Of a stretch of DNA of 37,471 bases, positions 24,910 to 34,011 are shown in pieces. The position numbers were made by a program, and so were the translations under genes. Each line of letters opens with the position of its first letter. The first letter of the stretch is position 1. Origin of the DNA: Bacillus sp. (in: firmicutes) (GTDB lineage Bacteria > Bacillota > Bacilli > Bacillales > Cytobacillaceae); assembly GCA_023512145.1 (NCBI GenBank), contig JAIMAD010000004.1, forward strand, positions 1-37,471. Reading direction: 5' to 3'. The notes under the pieces were generated by a model. That model had not been told where the DNA came from, did no database searches, and saw nothing but the letters and a program-made list of their open reading frames with translations.

Positions 24910-26112
24910 CTAAAATAATTCATGAAATTCCGAACTCTTGTCGTCCGGCTTAATAATCTGAGTTTCTGTCTCCTGGACGGCTGCTTGAATCATTTCTTCA
25001 AAGTTAACAAAACTTTCGTAGTAATTCACTTTTTCTCTTTTCGGTTTCGTTTTTGGTGAGGCTGGGACAAAGATGGTACAGCAATCTTCAAATGGCCTGT
25101 TTGAAATTTCAAGCGTATCAATTTCGTCGGCAATTTTTATAATATCTGTTTTGTCCATCGTAATTAACGGACGTAATAGCGGCGTGTTTGTCACTTCATT
25201 AATTGCATACATACTTTCTAGCGTCTGGCTGGCTACCTGCCCGAGACTTTCTCCGGTAATGATGGCAAGACCTTCCTGTTTCTCCCTAATTTGATCCGTG
25301 ATTCGTAGCATCATCCTTCTTGTTGCTGTCATCGAATAATTTTCAGGTATTTGTTCGCGAATTGTTTGCTGGATAGCTGTGAATGGTACAATATGAAGTT
25401 TCATTGAACCATGAATTGCAGCCAGTTTTTTCGATAGTTCAATTACTTTTTCCTTTGCCCGCTCACTAGTAAATGGTGGGCTAAAAAAATGAACAGCTTC
25501 AATTTCCAAGCCACGCTTCATTGCCAAATACCCTGCTACAGGGCTATCAATTCCACCTGAAAGCATGAGCATGGCTTTCCCACTCGATTGAGCTGGAAGC
25601 CCGCCGGCACCTTGAATCGTTTCGCATGATAAATAGACTGCTTCTTGTCTGACTTCTATTCGTAATTCAATATCAGGATTTTTCACATCAACTTTTAGAC
25701 CTGATATGTTTCTTAATAAATGTGATCCAAACGTATGATTCATTTCATCCGTATTCAATTCGAATAATTTATCGGATCTTTTAGTGGTAATTTTGAAGGT
25801 TTGTCCTTCTTTGTACATCGGTGTCACTAATTCGAGTGCCGCTTGTTTTAAAACCTCTAAGTCTCTGCTCACTTTTATTGCTGGGCTAAAGGACTGAATC
25901 CCAAATATATTCTTTAACTTCTCAATGATTTCTATTCCATTTTCATCATTTAAGATGACATACATCCGATCACGACTTGCCTCAACTTTAATTTTCGGAA
26001 AGGGAGCAAGCGCACTTCTTACACTTTTTCTTAACTTTTCAACAAATTGATTGCGATTTCTACCTTTTGTGGATAATTCTCCATAACGTATAAGGATACG
26101 ATCATATTTCAT
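24910..26112 (-). CDS. thiI: tRNA 4-thiouridine synthetase ThiI
   Basis: 400 residues. Adenylates U8 of tRNA and receives sulfur to make 4-thiouridine; in some bacteria it also serves thiazole synthesis. Domains: NFLD (1-75), THUMP (about 60-165) and a PP-loop ATPase with SGGIDS at 185-190. No C-terminal rhodanese domain, as normal for Bacillus, where the partner NifZ provides sulfur directly. Its ATG follows the nifZ TAA with no gap (TAAATG), so translation is coupled; AAAGG within nifZ serves as ribosome site. Confidence 0.95.
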   Translation of the reverse strand: MKYDRILIRYGELSTKGRNRNQFVEKLRKSVRSALAPFPKIKVEASRDRMYVILNDENGIEIIEKLKNIFGIQSFSPAIKVSRDLEVLKQAALELVTPMYKEGQTFKITTKRSDKLFELNTDEMNHTFGSHLLRNISGLKVDVKNPDIELRIEVRQEAVYLSCETIQGAGGLPAQSSGKAMLMLSGGIDSPVAGYLAMKRGLEIEAVHFFSPPFTSERAKEKVIELSKKLAAIHGSMKLHIVPFTAIQQTIREQIPENYSMTATRRMMLRITDQIREKQEGLAIITGESLGQVASQTLESMYAINEVTNTPLLRPLITMDKTDIIKIADEIDTLEISNRPFEDCCTIFVPASPKTKPKREKVNYYESFVNFEEMIQAAVQETETQIIKPDDKSSEFHELF

Positions 26113-27255
26113 TTAGTTCATAACCTTTCTTAATCGTTTTGCCGCTTTTTTGATTGCTTCGATAGCGGTAATTGCCTCTTCTTCTGTATTATCAAATGAA
26201 AGACTTATCCTGATAGAACTTTCGGCTAAGCTTTCAGGAACACCCATTTCAAGAAGCGTTTTACTAAGTGATTTGTTTTTGGAAGAACACGCACTTGTCG
26301 TCGATACAAAAATTTCTTCTTGCTCGAGTGCATGGATAAATACTTCGGATTTTAGCCCATTTAGTGAAAAGTTTAAAATATGTGGGGCTGAATTTTCAAT
26401 TGGTGTATGGATTTGGATATCTTCTATTCCAGTTAATCCAGTTCGTAAGATGCTCTGAATATTCTTCATTCTTTCCAGACCTGTTTCACTTTTCAAAGAG
26501 ATCATTCTAAGAGCTTTTGCCATTGATACAGCTCCAGCCACATTTTCAGTTCCGCTTCGGAGCGTCCGTTCTTGATTACCACCTGAAAATAAAGGATTAA
26601 TTCTTGCTCCATCACGTACGAATAGGGCACCCGTCCCTTTTAAACCATGAAATTTATGCGCTGAAATCGAACAAAAATCAACTCTACTTTCATATAAAGA
26701 AAGAGGAACTTTTCCAATACCTTGAACCGCATCAACATGGAATGAAATTCCTGGCCATTTTTTTAATAGTTCACCTATTTCTCTGATTGGCTGAACCGTA
26801 CCTACTTCATTGTTCACGTGCATGATTGAGATTAATTTGGTATCTTTTCTGATCGCCTTTTCAAGATCTTTCACACAGATTCTGCCACTTCCATCAACTG
26901 GAAGATACGTTATTTCGAAGCCATCCTGCTCAAGCTGTTTCATTGTGGCGCTAACTGAGGCGTGTTCCACACTTGATGTAATTATATGGCATCCCTTATG
27001 TCGATTGAATATAGCTGCACCTTTTATCGCTAAATTATTACCTTCCGTGCCGCCAGATGTAAAATAGATTTCAGATGGTTTCACCGCTAAATGCTTAGCG
27101 ACCTGCTCTCTTGCTTGGGTCAGAAGTTTTTCAGCCTGTCCTCCCATACTATGCAGTGAGGAAGGATTCCCAAAAAACTCACCTGAAACCTTTACAAAGG
27201 AATCTAGCACCTCTTTATATGGTTTAGTTGTTGCACTATTATCAAAATAAATCAT
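26113..27255 (-). CDS. nifZ: Cysteine desulfurase NifZ (ThiI partner)
   Basis: 380-residue PLP enzyme of the NifS/IscS class that takes sulfur from cysteine. PLP Lys201 (SAHKFHG) and active Cys323 (TTSACSSKN), with the short active loop of group I/IscS-like enzymes. The N-terminus MIYFDNSATTKPYKEV begins at the ATG at 27255, preceded by GGAGGAG; the frame to 27282 lacks a ribosome site. It abuts thiI, which marks it as the ThiI-dedicated desulfurase rather than the Fe-S (SufS) one. Confidence 0.93.
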   Translation of the reverse strand: MIYFDNSATTKPYKEVLDSFVKVSGEFFGNPSSLHSMGGQAEKLLTQAREQVAKHLAVKPSEIYFTSGGTEGNNLAIKGAAIFNRHKGCHIITSSVEHASVSATMKQLEQDGFEITYLPVDGSGRICVKDLEKAIRKDTKLISIMHVNNEVGTVQPIREIGELLKKWPGISFHVDAVQGIGKVPLSLYESRVDFCSISAHKFHGLKGTGALFVRDGARINPLFSGGNQERTLRSGTENVAGAVSMAKALRMISLKSETGLERMKNIQSILRTGLTGIEDIQIHTPIENSAPHILNFSLNGLKSEVFIHALEQEEIFVSTTSACSSKNKSLSKTLLEMGVPESLAESSIRISLSFDNTEEEAITAIEAIKKAAKRLRKVMN

Positions 27256-27327
27256 TCTTTTCTCCTCCACACCAAAACACACTTACAAATTTACATTTTA
27301 TCATAAATGCCTTGCTAACTAAAGAAC

Positions 27328-27452
27328 AAAAGGCGCAAGCGCCCGTTTAGCGCTACTTTCGGACTGGAGCGCTCCAAGTAATTAGCGGAAAATATGGGAG
27401 AGCATGTTGACTTATCGAAGGAAGAAGAGCCAAGTACACTATGGAACCTGGC
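27328..27452 (+). repeat. Interspersed repeat, copy G (5' and middle modules)
   Basis: Begins AAAAGGCGCAAGCGCC, then diverged sequence, then the middle module TGTTGACTTATCGAAGGAAG with AGAGCCAAGTACA and GGAACCTGG (27405-27451), which closely matches copy H at 34099-34149. It lacks the TGGACAATT end. It is opposite to nifZ and ezrA. Confidence 0.7.
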
Positions 27453-27524
27453 GGAAGAGCCGGATTCAGATAACTATTTCAACGTTATCGACACTAATTT
27501 ATTTTATTGGTTTCCTAGACAAAG

Positions 27525-27565
27525 AAAAAACCGAATCAAGCCCAGGGGCTAATCGGTTTTTTGTT
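27525..27565 (-). terminator. Terminator of ezrA
   Basis: AAAAAACCGA (27525-27534) pairs with TCGGTTTTTT (27553-27562), with an inner GCCC/GGGC stem; TTTCTTTG follows on the minus strand. Confidence 0.85.
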
Positions 27566-27567
27566 TT

Positions 27568-29256
27568 TTATCCCATTACGAAAGTTGCTTTTATTCTTTT
27601 TAAGGCTTCTGGATCAATTCCCTCAAGTGATGCTGCCACCTGTTCTAAAGCCTCTTGATAATCATACTGTCTGAATGCTGTTTCTGCTTCACATAATCCT
27701 TTGGAAACAGAAGGATACTGGCTTTTATAACGATTTCCATATTGAATGGCTTTCTCAGCAAGCATAACATTTTCTAGCAGCTCAATCGTGGTATTAGCAA
27801 GTTTGTCAACAGTTAATACAGCCATTTCTAAGTACTGGTTTAGGGCAGAAATGTTAAGCGGTTTCTCTTCTAGCTGATATCTGACGTTTTGAATACTTTC
27901 ATTTGTATCCTCTAACAAATACTTATAGTCTGAGGGCAATCCCGGGACATTACTTTTAGAAATAATCCGAACAGTCTCACCCACTCTTTTTGTTAATTCT
28001 TTCAACTGTTCTCTTGCTTCAAGCTCATCTTTCCTGAGTGCTTGAAGTGTAAGCTCAAAAGCTTGCTGCCCTTCACGGATAACATTGAGAGCATCTTTAA
28101 TTTCACTCAATTCTTCGCCAATTACGGTTTGAGCAGTTTCGTTTATCTTTACTTTTTCATTTAGAATATCATAGTGTTTATAAATTGTTGAAAGTTCCTT
28201 TTCCAGAGTCCGTTGCATTTCAAAGTCACTTTCAGACAATTGGTAGCTTTCCTGAACATGAATGACTTCACTTGAAAGATGATTATTTTCTTCTTGGGCG
28301 GATAACAGGAGATCACTTGCAGCCTTTTCATTAGTCACTACAAAATGCTTGGCGTGAACTTCTTTTTCCAAGAGGTCAAATAGGATATCAATTCTTTCCT
28401 TTACCTCTTTAATTCCATCTTCAGCTTTTTCGATTTCTGTTGCTTCGATAAATACCAAGTTCTCCATAAGCTTTTCTTTCAAGCGCTCTGTTTCCTTCTC
28501 AACATTTATATGCTCCAAATAATATCCTTTTTCGGTCATTTCACGAAATCCTTCATTAATATCTGATAGCTGGTTTGGGAGCAGTGATTGGCATTCAATT
28601 AAAAACTGAGGAATCAAGTCCATATCGTTTTTAATAATCCCAAGCTTATTTTCAATCATTAAAACAACTTCACGGGCTTCAAGGTAATCACCGTTTTCTG
28701 TTTTATCATCAAATTCCTGGAATTTCTGTGCCACCACAAAAAGCTGCATCTCTAAAGATTTTTCTGCACTTCCAAAGCTATGTCGATGGGCAAGTAGCAT
28801 TTTTTTTGATTCGCGATAGAGCTCTTTAAGCTGCTCAATTTCTCCACTGTTTTTTTCCTCACTGCCAACCAATTCATGTAATTCTTCTAATATATTTTTT
28901 ATCTGATTGTCTGTTTCCTCTAATTTCATAAAAATATCCTTTTGAACCGCTTTGGCTTTTTGGAATCGGTACCGATCTATGTACTCTTCTGCATCAAAAA
29001 GCATTTCTTCTAAATCAGGAAGCTGTGCCGTAACAACATCGTCCCACTGATTCCGCCAACTTTCGAAGAGTTCTTCAGTTTGTCCTGTCATATTGAGGCG
29101 CTTCACTTTTGACAGTTCATCCAGGATTGGACGATTCATTATTTCGATTTTCCATGCTTCCAATCGATCCATTTCTTTAAAGTACTTTTTCCTTATTAAA
29201 TATCCCACTACAAATAAGGCTAGGAATAGGATAAAAAATCCATAGATAAATTTCAC
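27568..29256 (-). CDS. ezrA: Septation ring formation regulator EzrA
   Basis: 562 residues, same length as B. subtilis EzrA. One N-terminal membrane segment (about 3-22) is followed by about 540 residues of spectrin-like helical coiled coil. It negatively regulates FtsZ assembly away from midcell and links FtsZ to wall synthesis. Conserved blocks: RLEAWKIEIMNRPILDELSKV after the membrane segment and the QNR-like patch near the C-terminus, here AIQYGNRYKSQYPSV. Start is GTG at 29256 (MKFIYGFFILF), with AGGGGG at 7 nt; the 16 extra upstream codons are polar and lack a ribosome site. Confidence 0.95.
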   Translation of the reverse strand: MKFIYGFFILFLALFVVGYLIRKKYFKEMDRLEAWKIEIMNRPILDELSKVKRLNMTGQTEELFESWRNQWDDVVTAQLPDLEEMLFDAEEYIDRYRFQKAKAVQKDIFMKLEETDNQIKNILEELHELVGSEEKNSGEIEQLKELYRESKKMLLAHRHSFGSAEKSLEMQLFVVAQKFQEFDDKTENGDYLEAREVVLMIENKLGIIKNDMDLIPQFLIECQSLLPNQLSDINEGFREMTEKGYYLEHINVEKETERLKEKLMENLVFIEATEIEKAEDGIKEVKERIDILFDLLEKEVHAKHFVVTNEKAASDLLLSAQEENNHLSSEVIHVQESYQLSESDFEMQRTLEKELSTIYKHYDILNEKVKINETAQTVIGEELSEIKDALNVIREGQQAFELTLQALRKDELEAREQLKELTKRVGETVRIISKSNVPGLPSDYKYLLEDTNESIQNVRYQLEEKPLNISALNQYLEMAVLTVDKLANTTIELLENVMLAEKAIQYGNRYKSQYPSVSKGLCEAETAFRQYDYQEALEQVAASLEGIDPEALKRIKATFVMG

Positions 29257-29331
29257 TTGTGAACCCCCTATTTCGAACAACATTGATTCTATTTTACGTT
29301 TCATTGTGTCTATTTATAAAAATCAGAATTT

Positions 29332-29376
29332 ATATCATTGAACTTCGATAAATGTCCAGCGCTTGCGCTTTTCTTT
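29332..29376 (-). repeat. Interspersed repeat, copy F
   Basis: Minus strand GAAAAGCGCAAGCGCTGGAC, ATTTATCGAAGTT and CAATGATATA: near-identical to copy D over about 43 nt. It lies upstream of ezrA and far downstream of refZ; its distal end may contribute to the ezrA promoter (TTCAAT, 18 nt, TATAAA). Confidence 0.75.
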
Positions 29377-29666
29377 AAAAATCGCTTAATGTTTATTCAA
29401 TGCTATTATGATACCATGTAACCGACAATTTTTGACTATTATTTTCAATATTTTTGTAAAAAGAAAACAAAAAAAATCAATTCGACAGGAAATGCAAAGA
29501 AATTATAGAAATTAGTCACTTTTTGGAGTTTGAGCGGTTGTTACATTAATAAGTATTTTCCGTGCAAATCAAAAAGCACTTTGTATAGATAGAGTGAAAA
29601 AACCTACCTTAGCAAGTGCTTAAAGTATAAATCATCTATTAGCTTAATGAAAAGCTGCCAAAGTCC
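29377..29666. other. Gap between ezrA and refZ
   Basis: About 290 nt without a gene beyond repeat F. On the minus strand AAGCACTT (29621-29614) faces AAGTGCTT (29582-29575) across a 31-nt loop, followed by TTTTTG; it may be a poor refZ terminator. I see nothing else. Confidence 0.35.
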
Positions 29667-30299
29667 CTATTTTATCTTTGCTTCTTTTTTCACTATTATT
29701 TCTGTAGATAGAATTTTATCTATCCATAAGTGAATATCTTTTAGATATTTTTGTTCAAAGAATGGTTCATTTGGAAAAACATACAAGACTTCCCTCATAT
29801 AATGTGTATTCATAAATGGCATCATTAATAATCCCTTAAGTTGAATAATTAAATAGGGAATCGAATGGGGACGGAATTCATTCCATTCAAAACCTCTTTC
29901 AAATATCTTCTGGAAATAGTATTTTTCTTTAAGAGAATATGTTGACATGATTTCTCTGACAATTTGCGAATCCATGGACATTTCCCGATACACAAAACTG
30001 GTCAGTTGATTATTTTCACTTTGATAACGGAGTAAATCAGCCACTGTTCGCTTTAAACATTTCTTCGCACCCTTATCGATGAGTGCGTAGGCTTCTTCCA
30101 TCCTGCTAATGTACTGTTCAAAAAAATGCATAAAGCAATATTCCAATAAGCCAGGTTTATTTTCGAAATGGTAGGCGATGGTCGCTGTATTCACTTTTGC
30201 CAAACTGGCAATGTCCCTAATTGACGTTCCTGAATACCCTTTTGAATTAAACAACATAATCGAGGCCTTAACAATTGCTTCTTTTGCATTTTTTTTCAT
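29667..30299 (-). CDS. refZ: FtsZ-associated TetR-like regulator RefZ
   Basis: 210 residues. RefZ (YttP) is a DNA-binding TetR-fold protein that binds motifs near the origin and helps move FtsZ from midcell to the pole at sporulation. The N-terminal HTH reads KASIMLFNSKGYSGTSIRDIA and VNTATIAYHFENKPGLL (about 9-47). The rest is the helical dimer domain. The ATG at 30299 follows AAGGGGGAG; the frame to 30398 begins in the divergent promoter region. It neighbours ezrA, another FtsZ regulator. Confidence 0.88.
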   Translation of the reverse strand: MKKNAKEAIVKASIMLFNSKGYSGTSIRDIASLAKVNTATIAYHFENKPGLLEYCFMHFFEQYISRMEEAYALIDKGAKKCLKRTVADLLRYQSENNQLTSFVYREMSMDSQIVREIMSTYSLKEKYYFQKIFERGFEWNEFRPHSIPYLIIQLKGLLMMPFMNTHYMREVLYVFPNEPFFEQKYLKDIHLWIDKILSTEIIVKKEAKIK

Positions 30300-30446
30300 G
30301 CATTCTCCCCCTTCCAGTACTCCCCATACATAATGATTCTTTGTATCATGACTGATTCCTTTATAAAAATATCGACAAAGTCTGCTCTTTTCCTTCATAT
30401 TTTGCTAAAATAGAAACTAAAGTTTAAGAAAAAAAGGAGAAATAAC

Positions 30447-30929
30447 ATGTTTAACCTCGAAATGTACAGTGAGAGTCGTGAAAAAAATTATGAGCTTGTC
30501 AAAAAGCAATTGCAGGCACTTATTCACGACGAGAAAAACCAAATTGCAAATCTCAGTAATGCTACAGCCCTGTTAAACCAATTCCTGGATCGTATTAACT
30601 GGGTCGGTTTTTATTTACTGGATACTAACCAAGAACTAGTGTTAGGACCCTTTCAAGGTCTTCCTGCCTGCATTCGTATTCCTGTTGGCAAGGGCGTTTG
30701 TGGCCTTTCTGCCCTAAAAATGGAAACCATTCGTGTTGAAGACGTTAATCAATTTCCAGGCCACATCGCTTGCGATGCTGCCACACAATCAGAAATTGTT
30801 CTTCCACTTTTAAAAGGTGACCAATTAATTGGGGTATTGGATATAGATTCTCCCGAAAAAAATCGCTTTGATGAATTAGATCAACAAAAGCTCGAGGAAT
30901 TTGTGGCAATTCTAATTCAAAATTTATAG
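30447..30929 (+). CDS. ytsP: Free methionine-(R)-sulfoxide reductase, GAF type (YtsP)
   Basis: 160-residue single GAF domain. Reduces free Met-R-sulfoxide with thioredoxin. Cys75, Cys85 and Cys109 (LPACIR, GVCGLS, HIACDA) have the same spacing (10 and 24) as Cys84, Cys94 and Cys118 of the E. coli enzyme, which supports activity rather than a bare sensor domain. AAGGAG precedes the ATG. It is divergent from refZ and convergent with methionine gamma-lyase. Confidence 0.9.
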   Translation: MFNLEMYSESREKNYELVKKQLQALIHDEKNQIANLSNATALLNQFLDRINWVGFYLLDTNQELVLGPFQGLPACIRIPVGKGVCGLSALKMETIRVEDVNQFPGHIACDAATQSEIVLPLLKGDQLIGVLDIDSPEKNRFDELDQQKLEEFVAILIQNL

Positions 30930-30941
30930 ATAGATGGAAGG

Positions 30942-31034
30942 GTGTCCGTAAGGGATGCACAACGTTTCTCTTCGTGTACATGTCTAACGCAAGCTTCTTA
31001 AGCCGCTATTGCATCGTTAAACGGACACTTTTCT
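30942..31034 (+). terminator. Long-looped inverted repeat after ytsP
   Basis: GTGTCCGT (30942-30949) pairs with ACGGACAC (31021-31028), and the next inner block GATGCA (30954-30959) with TGCATC (31010-31015); TTTTCTC follows. The loop is about 50 nt. It may be a terminator shared by convergent genes or a relic repeat. Confidence 0.45.
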
Positions 31035-31041
31035 CATCTAT

Positions 31042-32226
31042 TCATATCTTTTCCAACGCCTGTTCCATATCTTCTTTTATGTCCTCCCATGCTTCAAGAC
31101 CAACTGAAAGACGAAGCATTGTATCGTCAATCCCCATTCTTTTTCTTTCTATCTCTGGTACAACCGCATGGGTCATCGTTGATGGGTGCTGAATTAACGT
31201 TTCAGCATCGCCAAGACTAACAGCGATTTTTATCAATTGTAATTGATTCATAAACAATTGGGCTGTTTTTTTTGTTCCCTTAATTGAAAAAGAAATTAGC
31301 CCCCCAGGTCTTTTCATTTGTTTTTCCATAATTGAATAATCTGGGTGTTCAGGGTCACCTGGATAGTGAATGGATGCAATTTTTGGATGATTTTTCATGT
31401 ATTTAAAAAGCTGATCAGCATTTTCACAATGTCGTTCCATGCGAACAGGTAAGGTTTTTATTCCTCTTAATAGTAACCACGCATCAAATGGGGAGATAAT
31501 CCCACCTAAGTCTTTTTGGGTCGTTCGTGATACCTGTTGGATAAATTCCTTCTTTCCTATCATCAACCCTGCAATGACATCACCATGTCCGCAAATATAT
31601 TTTGTTGCACTATGAATGACGACATCACAGCCAAGTGTGAGTGGCGTTTGTAAATAAGGCGTGCAAAATGTATTATCGACCACAACAGGAATTCCCTTTT
31701 CCTTAGCTATCCTTGCTACCATTTCTAAGTCGACAAGCTTCATGGTTGGATTAATCGGTGTTTCAATATAGATACATGCCGTATTTGGCAGAATTTCATT
31801 TTCTACGGTTTCCTTCGAATCCATCAATGAAAAGTCGTGTGTGATTTCATATTTATCCTTTAAAAGCCCCATCAGTCCAAATGTACAGCCATACACCCCT
31901 TGAGAACAAAGGATATGATCACCAGTTTTTGTTAAGGCTATTAATACAGCACTTACAGCTGCCATTCCTGAGGAAAAGGCTAAAGCGGCTTCGCCTTTTT
32001 CAAGCGTTGCTATCCTGTCTTCAAGTATTTTCACGGTTGGATTTCCCAATCGCGAATAAATAAACCCCTCTTCCTCCCCAGCAAACCTTCTTTCACCTTG
32101 TTCCGCACTTGTAAAGGTAAATGTAGATGTTTGATACAATGGGGGAACTAAACTTCCTTGATGTTCTTCCGTTTTATAGCCGGAATGAATAACTTCCGTT
32201 TCAAACCGCAACTGTTTTTTTTTCAT
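31042..32226 (-). CDS. megL: Methionine gamma-lyase
   Basis: 394 residues, PLP enzyme of the Cys/Met metabolism family; splits methionine into methanethiol, 2-oxobutyrate and ammonia. PLP Lys209 (HSATKYICGHGD), Tyr57-type YSRLGNPT, and Tyr112 with Cys114 (VYGCTF): the Cys equals Cys116 of Pseudomonas MGL and separates it from cystathionine lyases/synthases. The ATG at 32226 follows AGGAGG at 9 nt; eleven upstream codons are dropped because they lie over the cre site and ribosome site. A perfect cre stands directly upstream. Confidence 0.87.
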   Translation of the reverse strand: MKKKQLRFETEVIHSGYKTEEHQGSLVPPLYQTSTFTFTSAEQGERRFAGEEEGFIYSRLGNPTVKILEDRIATLEKGEAALAFSSGMAAVSAVLIALTKTGDHILCSQGVYGCTFGLMGLLKDKYEITHDFSLMDSKETVENEILPNTACIYIETPINPTMKLVDLEMVARIAKEKGIPVVVDNTFCTPYLQTPLTLGCDVVIHSATKYICGHGDVIAGLMIGKKEFIQQVSRTTQKDLGGIISPFDAWLLLRGIKTLPVRMERHCENADQLFKYMKNHPKIASIHYPGDPEHPDYSIMEKQMKRPGGLISFSIKGTKKTAQLFMNQLQLIKIAVSLGDAETLIQHPSTMTHAVVPEIERKRMGIDDTMLRLSVGLEAWEDIKEDMEQALEKI

Positions 32227-32244
32227 TGTGATAGACCTCCTATT

Positions 32245-32258
32245 TGTAAACGCTTTCA
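32245..32258 (-). promoter_or_regulatory. Perfect cre site (CcpA) before methionine gamma-lyase
   Basis: TGAAAGCGTTTACA matches TGWAANCGNTNWCA at every defined position. It lies between a TATGAT/GATAAT -10 region (about 32262-32270) and the ribosome site, where CcpA would block transcription. Confidence 0.78.
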
Positions 32259-32299
32259 TTTATTATCATAGCATATGTTCAATGAATACATATCGATAA

Positions 32300-32319
32300 G
32301 GCACTCAGGTTAGAGTGCC
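32300..32319 (-). terminator. Weak hairpin at the end of the GGDEF gene
   Basis: GGCACTC pairs with GAGTGCC; one arm includes the TGA stop (32307-32305). No good T-run follows, so read-through toward megL is possible. Confidence 0.45.
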
Positions 32320-33750
32320 CTCGTTTAAAGTTATCAGAACTTCTTGGGTAACGACCTTGTTCTTACCTGTAGTTTTGGCGTTATAAAGTGCTTCATCTGC
32401 TCGTTTAAATAAGCATTTATAGGAATCCTGGTGCTCTTTACTCCAATAAGAAACACCACATGACACTGTAATACAAGGGCCTGAGCATTTGGATACCTTT
32501 TCAACTAGTCTCTCAGCAATCGCCACTCCTCTGGCAAACGGGACCTGCGGGAGATATAAGGCCAGTTCTTCCCCACCCCAACGAGCACCAACATCATTCC
32601 CACGGATGTTAGATTTAATTATGTTAGCTACTTGAATAAGGACATCATCTCCAACTTGATGCCCATATGTATCATTTATTTCTTTAAAATCATCAAGGTC
32701 GAGTAAAATAAAGCACCCTTCTAAATCCTCTTTCATCGAGCATTGGATTCTTTCATCTAAATATTTACGAGTCTGGAGTTTCGTTAGATGATCTGTTATG
32801 ATCACGCGCTCTAATTCCTCTCTTAGCATAGAATTGGTGAGTGCAAGCGAAGAATGATATACAAGTGACTGGAGTAATTGAAATGTTGCAAACGAGAAAA
32901 AATATGGTTTTTGATGCATGATGATTGTGAAACCTTTTAAATCCTCACTTTCTATCATAGGAATTGCAATAATGGAATGAAAGCTTGCTATCCTATTTTT
33001 TTCTTGCAGGTTAATATCGCCAATAAATAGTGAGTCATTTTCCTTTTGAATTTTTTCTTTTATTTTATCAATATAGATTTGAGCTTGATTTGTAAAGAAG
33101 TATGAAGTAGATCCAGGGAGTGTTTTTACTTTTTCTTGATTACCAGAAAGTAGAAAAAAACCAACTTCTTGCGCATCAAAGGATGATATTATTTGTTCTG
33201 ACATATATGTCATCGTGTCAGCTAATCGTCGGTTGGAATTCAAACGATGTGATGTTTCATTAATTAATTGTAGATTGGAAATCTCCCTTCTTGACTGCTG
33301 ATAAAGCTGTGCATTTTCAAAGGCACTGCCCGCCGCACCAGCCAACAACGTAATAAACTCCACTTCATTATTGGGGAATTCGGGGGTGTTTACTGCAATT
33401 ACTTGCAAGACTCCGTAAACGCCCTGCTTTCCAATTAATGGCGCATAAATAATTGCATGCAAGGAATCCAAGCAAGTTTCAAATTGAATAGTACCCGATA
33501 TATAAGCATTTATTGCCGTAATGTTTTCACTATCATATTCTAGGTCAATAATCGGAAGATCGCTATGTTTGTGGGTATCTTGTGAAAGAAGTAGGTTATA
33601 AGAAAAGTCAGGATAAATTTCTTTAAGTGATACGTTTAATTCACCCAGAAGGATATTCACATCTAGGACCGAATGAAGTCTTTCTGTTAGTTGTAATAAT
33701 AGTTTATATCTATTTTTTTGCCAAAGTAACTCTCTCTCAAATTCTTCCAT
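32305..33750 (-). CDS. dgcP: GAF-GAF-GGDEF diguanylate cyclase (DgcP/YtrP type)
   Basis: 481 residues. Two GAF-type domains (about 15-150 and 170-305) precede a GGDEF domain (about 312-470). The active site reads GGEEL (392-396), and an inhibitory I-site RGND (383-386) sits exactly five residues before it, so the enzyme should make cyclic di-GMP and be product-inhibited. No membrane segment is seen, so it is cytosolic with a ligand or partner acting through GAF. It is syntenic with B. subtilis dgcP. AAGGTGATG serves as ribosome site. Confidence 0.9.
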   Translation of the reverse strand: MEEFERELLWQKNRYKLLLQLTERLHSVLDVNILLGELNVSLKEIYPDFSYNLLLSQDTHKHSDLPIIDLEYDSENITAINAYISGTIQFETCLDSLHAIIYAPLIGKQGVYGVLQVIAVNTPEFPNNEVEFITLLAGAAGSAFENAQLYQQSRREISNLQLINETSHRLNSNRRLADTMTYMSEQIISSFDAQEVGFFLLSGNQEKVKTLPGSTSYFFTNQAQIYIDKIKEKIQKENDSLFIGDINLQEKNRIASFHSIIAIPMIESEDLKGFTIIMHQKPYFFSFATFQLLQSLVYHSSLALTNSMLREELERVIITDHLTKLQTRKYLDERIQCSMKEDLEGCFILLDLDDFKEINDTYGHQVGDDVLIQVANIIKSNIRGNDVGARWGGEELALYLPQVPFARGVAIAERLVEKVSKCSGPCITVSCGVSYWSKEHQDSYKCLFKRADEALYNAKTTGKNKVVTQEVLITLNEGTLT

Positions 33751-33917
33751 TCAATCATCACCTTAATTTAATTCCAAATATATACATCGTATCCTAATTA
33801 TAGTCATTTTTGGTGTAGAAATGGTAGATTATTTTTGTATAATTTATTAATTTTTTTCTAATTATTATTTAAAGTAGAAGGATGTTTATTACTCTATTAG
33901 CGATTACTAACATATAC

Positions 33918-33947
33918 TTGACATAAGAGGTATAAAAATTATATAAT
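33918..33947 (+). promoter_or_regulatory. Strong sigma-A promoter of rpsD
   Basis: TTGACA (33918-33923), 18 nt, TATAAT (33942-33947), both boxes perfect. The leader to the rpsD ATG would be about 350 nt. Confidence 0.75.
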
Positions 33948-34011
33948 AGTCTTTGTGTAAAATATTGCAGCCTATGTGAACACTTTAATCGGCTCATTTT
34001 GTTCCTCACAC

